Positions 6,256-7,878 of a DNA stretch of 7,878 nucleotides are shown here, piece by piece. Positions within the stretch are counted from its first letter, which is position 1; the number at the start of each line of letters is the position of its first letter. The DNA comes from an uncultured Oscillospiraceae bacterium (lineage in GTDB: Bacteria > Bacillota_A > Clostridia > Oscillospirales > Oscillospiraceae), in NCBI GenBank assembly GCA_944386965.1, contig CALXDE010000041.1, positions 1-7,878 on the forward strand, read 5' to 3'. The notes beneath the pieces are model-generated. The model saw nothing but the letters and a program-made list of their open reading frames with translations, did not search any database and had not been told where the DNA came from. The position numbers were made by a program, and so were the translations under genes.

Positions 6256-6435
6256 ATGTGGAAAAAACGTCTGGGCTGGGGCGTCCTGGCGGCCCTGATT
6301 CTGCTGGTCACGGTGTTCTTCATGTTCCAAATCAGGCAGTGGGAGGACGGGCTCCGGAGCGCCATACTCTATATTTTTACGCTGGGCGTCGGCACCTACT
6401 GTTTCAGACTCTGCATAGAGCGGATGAAGCGATAA
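6256..6435 (+). CDS. Small two-helix membrane protein, function unknown (59 aa)
   Basis: A 59-codon gene between ispG and polC, starting MWKKRLGWG and ending CIERMKR before TAA. GGAGG at 6244-6248 lies 7 bases before the ATG, a good ribosome site that supports real translation. Two hydrophobic stretches, about residues 7-25 and 37-53, are separated by a short polar turn (RQWEDGLRS). Positive charges at both ends (KKR; R-ERMKR) predict both termini in the cytoplasm. There is no signal-peptidase or lipobox site and no recognised domain. Codon use differs from the neighbours: ATA occurs twice and AGA, AGG and CGA once each, codons that are scarce in the flanking genes. It could be a lineage-specific membrane peptide. 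I do not recognise a family. Confidence 0.7.
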   Translation: MWKKRLGWGVLAALILLVTVFFMFQIRQWEDGLRSAILYIFTLGVGTYCFRLCIERMKR

Positions 6436-6467
6436 GAGTAAGCCAAAGATAAGGCAGAGGGGAAATC

Positions 6468-7878
6468 ATGGCAGGCAATATTCCATTTTTTGACTTATTC
6501 AAAACCGTACAGCTGTCCCGGGGCCTGAGCCTGGCCCTGGCGGACGCCTATTTTACCTCGGCGGAGCTGAACCGGCAGCAGCGGACCATGTCCCTGGCCC
6601 TCACCAGCACCTGCGAGCTGGGCGGGCGCGCCATGGAGGAGCTCAGGGAGTCCATCTCCGGGGCCTATGGCCTGAGCGCCGTGAAGATCGATCTGACGGT
6701 GAAGGCGCCGGTGCTGGAGACGGTGGGGCATTCCGCCTCCGGGAAGGACCGGGAGCAGGGGGAGGTCATCATGGGCGCGCCCATCCGCGCAAATCCTGTC
6801 CCCATGGTGGGGCTCAATCCCAAGATGGGACAGGTGACCGTGGCGGGAAAGGTGTTCTTCTCCGACCTCTACGAGACGCGCCGGCCCGGAGTGTTCTGCC
6901 TGACCTTCGACATGACGGATTTCCAGAGCGCCTGCCGGGTGACCAAGTACCTGCAGAAGGCGGAGAAGGACGCCCTCAAGACGGACATCAAGCCCGGCAT
7001 GTGGCTGAAGGTCCAGGGGTTTGTCAAGCTCAACCGGGACGGCAGCGACGTGCTGCTGGACCCGAAGCATATCAACACCTATCCCAGCACCATGCGCCAG
7101 GACACGGCGGAGGTGAAGCGGGTGGAGCTCCACCTCCACACCTCCTTCTCCAATATGGACGCCACCTCGCCCCTGGGACCCAAGAACGGGCCGGACGCCA
7201 ACATCGTCAAGCGGGCGGAGGCCTGGGGCCACCCGGCGGTGGCCATCACGGACCACGGCGTGGTCCAGGGCTTTCCGGACGCCCAGCACTCGGCCAAGAA
7301 GATCAAGCTGATTTACGGCATGGAGGGCTACTTTGTCAACAATCTGGACGACCGGATTGTCGTCCATGGTGACAAGGATTTCTCCTTTACTGATGAGTAT
7401 GTCGCCTTTGATATCGAAACCACCGGCCTGCGGGTGAAGCAGGACGCCATCACTGAGATCGGCGCGGTGGTGATCCGGAACGGGCAGGTGGGGGAGCGGT
7501 TCCAGACCTTTGTCAACCCCAACCGCCGGCTGACGCCGGAGATCATCGCCCTCACCGGCATCACCGACGAGATGCTCCGGGACGCTCCTCAGCTCAAGGA
7601 TGCTCTGCCAAAATTCCTGGATTTTGTGGGGGAGCGGCCCCTGGTGGCCCACAACGCGGAGTTTGACATCGGCTTTATCCGGGAGGGGTGCCGGAAGCTG
7701 GGACTGGCGTTCCGGCCCACCTATGTGGACACCCTGATCCTGGCCCAGAACCTGCTGCCGGAGCTGGGGAAATATAAGCTGGATCTCGTGGCCGAGCACC
7801 TGAAGCTGCCGGCCTTCCAGCACCACCGGGCCAGCGACGACGCGGCCACCTGCGGCCTGTTCCTGCCCCACTTTTTTG
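6468..7878 (+). CDS. polC: DNA polymerase III PolC-type, N-terminal 470 codons (3' truncated by window)
   Basis: The start of the Firmicutes replicative polymerase, open to the right edge. Residues 1 to about 80 are a small N-terminal domain. Residues about 105-205 carry the OB-fold region (VTVAGKVFFSDLY, KPGMWLKVQGFV). The PHP domain begins with VELHLHTSFSNMD at 219-231 and has ITDHGVVQGFPDA at 260-272 and YGMEGYF at 283-289. The DEDDh proofreading exonuclease is inserted in the PHP domain, as is typical of PolC: DIETTG at 315-320 (Asp315, Glu317), HNAEFD at 395-400 (Asp400) and HRASDD at 453-458 (His453, Asp458). All exonuclease residues are intact, so proofreading should work. The ATG at 6468 follows AGGGG by 5 bases. 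The polymerase, finger and C-terminal domains lie outside the window. The part before the OB fold looks about half as long as in B. subtilis PolC. Confidence 0.97.
   Translation, partial: MAGNIPFFDLFKTVQLSRGLSLALADAYFTSAELNRQQRTMSLALTSTCELGGRAMEELRESISGAYGLSAVKIDLTVKAPVLETVGHSASGKDREQGEVIMGAPIRANPVPMVGLNPKMGQVTVAGKVFFSDLYETRRPGVFCLTFDMTDFQSACRVTKYLQKAEKDALKTDIKPGMWLKVQGFVKLNRDGSDVLLDPKHINTYPSTMRQDTAEVKRVELHLHTSFSNMDATSPLGPKNGPDANIVKRAEAWGHPAVAITDHGVVQGFPDAQHSAKKIKLIYGMEGYFVNNLDDRIVVHGDKDFSFTDEYVAFDIETTGLRVKQDAITEIGAVVIRNGQVGERFQTFVNPNRRLTPEIIALTGITDEMLRDAPQLKDALPKFLDFVGERPLVAHNAEFDIGFIREGCRKLGLAFRPTYVDTLILAQNLLPELGKYKLDLVAEHLKLPAFQHHRASDDAATCGLFLPHFF

Noticed and set aside
6370..6375. TATATT inside the 59-codon gene as a -10 box for polC.
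   Set aside because: No -35 match lies upstream, and the bases fit the hydrophobic coding sequence.
1..7878. CRISPR arrays, insertion sequences, tRNA or rRNA genes, prophage or defence genes.
   Set aside because: None seen: no spaced direct repeats, no transposase-like frames, and almost all bases belong to identified housekeeping genes.

Overview
This window is a run of co-directional housekeeping genes from a bacterium of the Bacillota (Firmicutes). The gene order pyrH-frr-uppS-cdsA-dxr-rseP-ispG-polC, together with a PolC-type replicase, points to class Clostridia. The strong preference for G or C at third codon positions suggests a GC-rich member of the Oscillospiraceae (Flavonifractor/Oscillibacter-like). 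The family-level placement is inference; the phylum-level placement is well supported.

Layout, all on the + strand: the 3' end of pyrH (UMP kinase, 1-154); frr (ribosome recycling factor, 159-716); uppS (undecaprenyl diphosphate synthase, 761-1522); cdsA (CDP-diacylglycerol synthase, 1519-2328); dxr (MEP-pathway reductoisomerase, 2374-3540); rseP (site-2 intramembrane protease, 3554-4627); a GNAT acetyltransferase of the RimJ/RimL type (4643-5179); ispG (4Fe-4S MEP-pathway enzyme, 5176-6213); a 59-codon two-helix membrane protein not recognised from any family (6256-6435); and the first 470 codons of polC (6468 to the window edge). The largest intergenic gap is about 45 bp, two junctions are 4-bp stop/start overlaps, and no convincing promoter or intrinsic terminator is visible inside. 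The region therefore reads as part of one long operon.

The genes join several envelope and growth functions. Dxr and IspG make isoprenoid precursors, UppS turns these into the C55 lipid carrier for cell-wall assembly, CdsA activates phosphatidate for phospholipids, and RseP processes membrane proteins. PyrH, Frr and PolC serve nucleotide supply, translation and replication.

No new system is evident. The items worth a second look are the two accessory insertions (the GNAT gene and the 59-residue membrane protein) in an otherwise conserved order, a PolC whose N-terminal region before the OB fold looks about half the usual length, a CdsA whose signature lacks the usual Pro-Gly, and a strong RNA hairpin over the cdsA stop codon.
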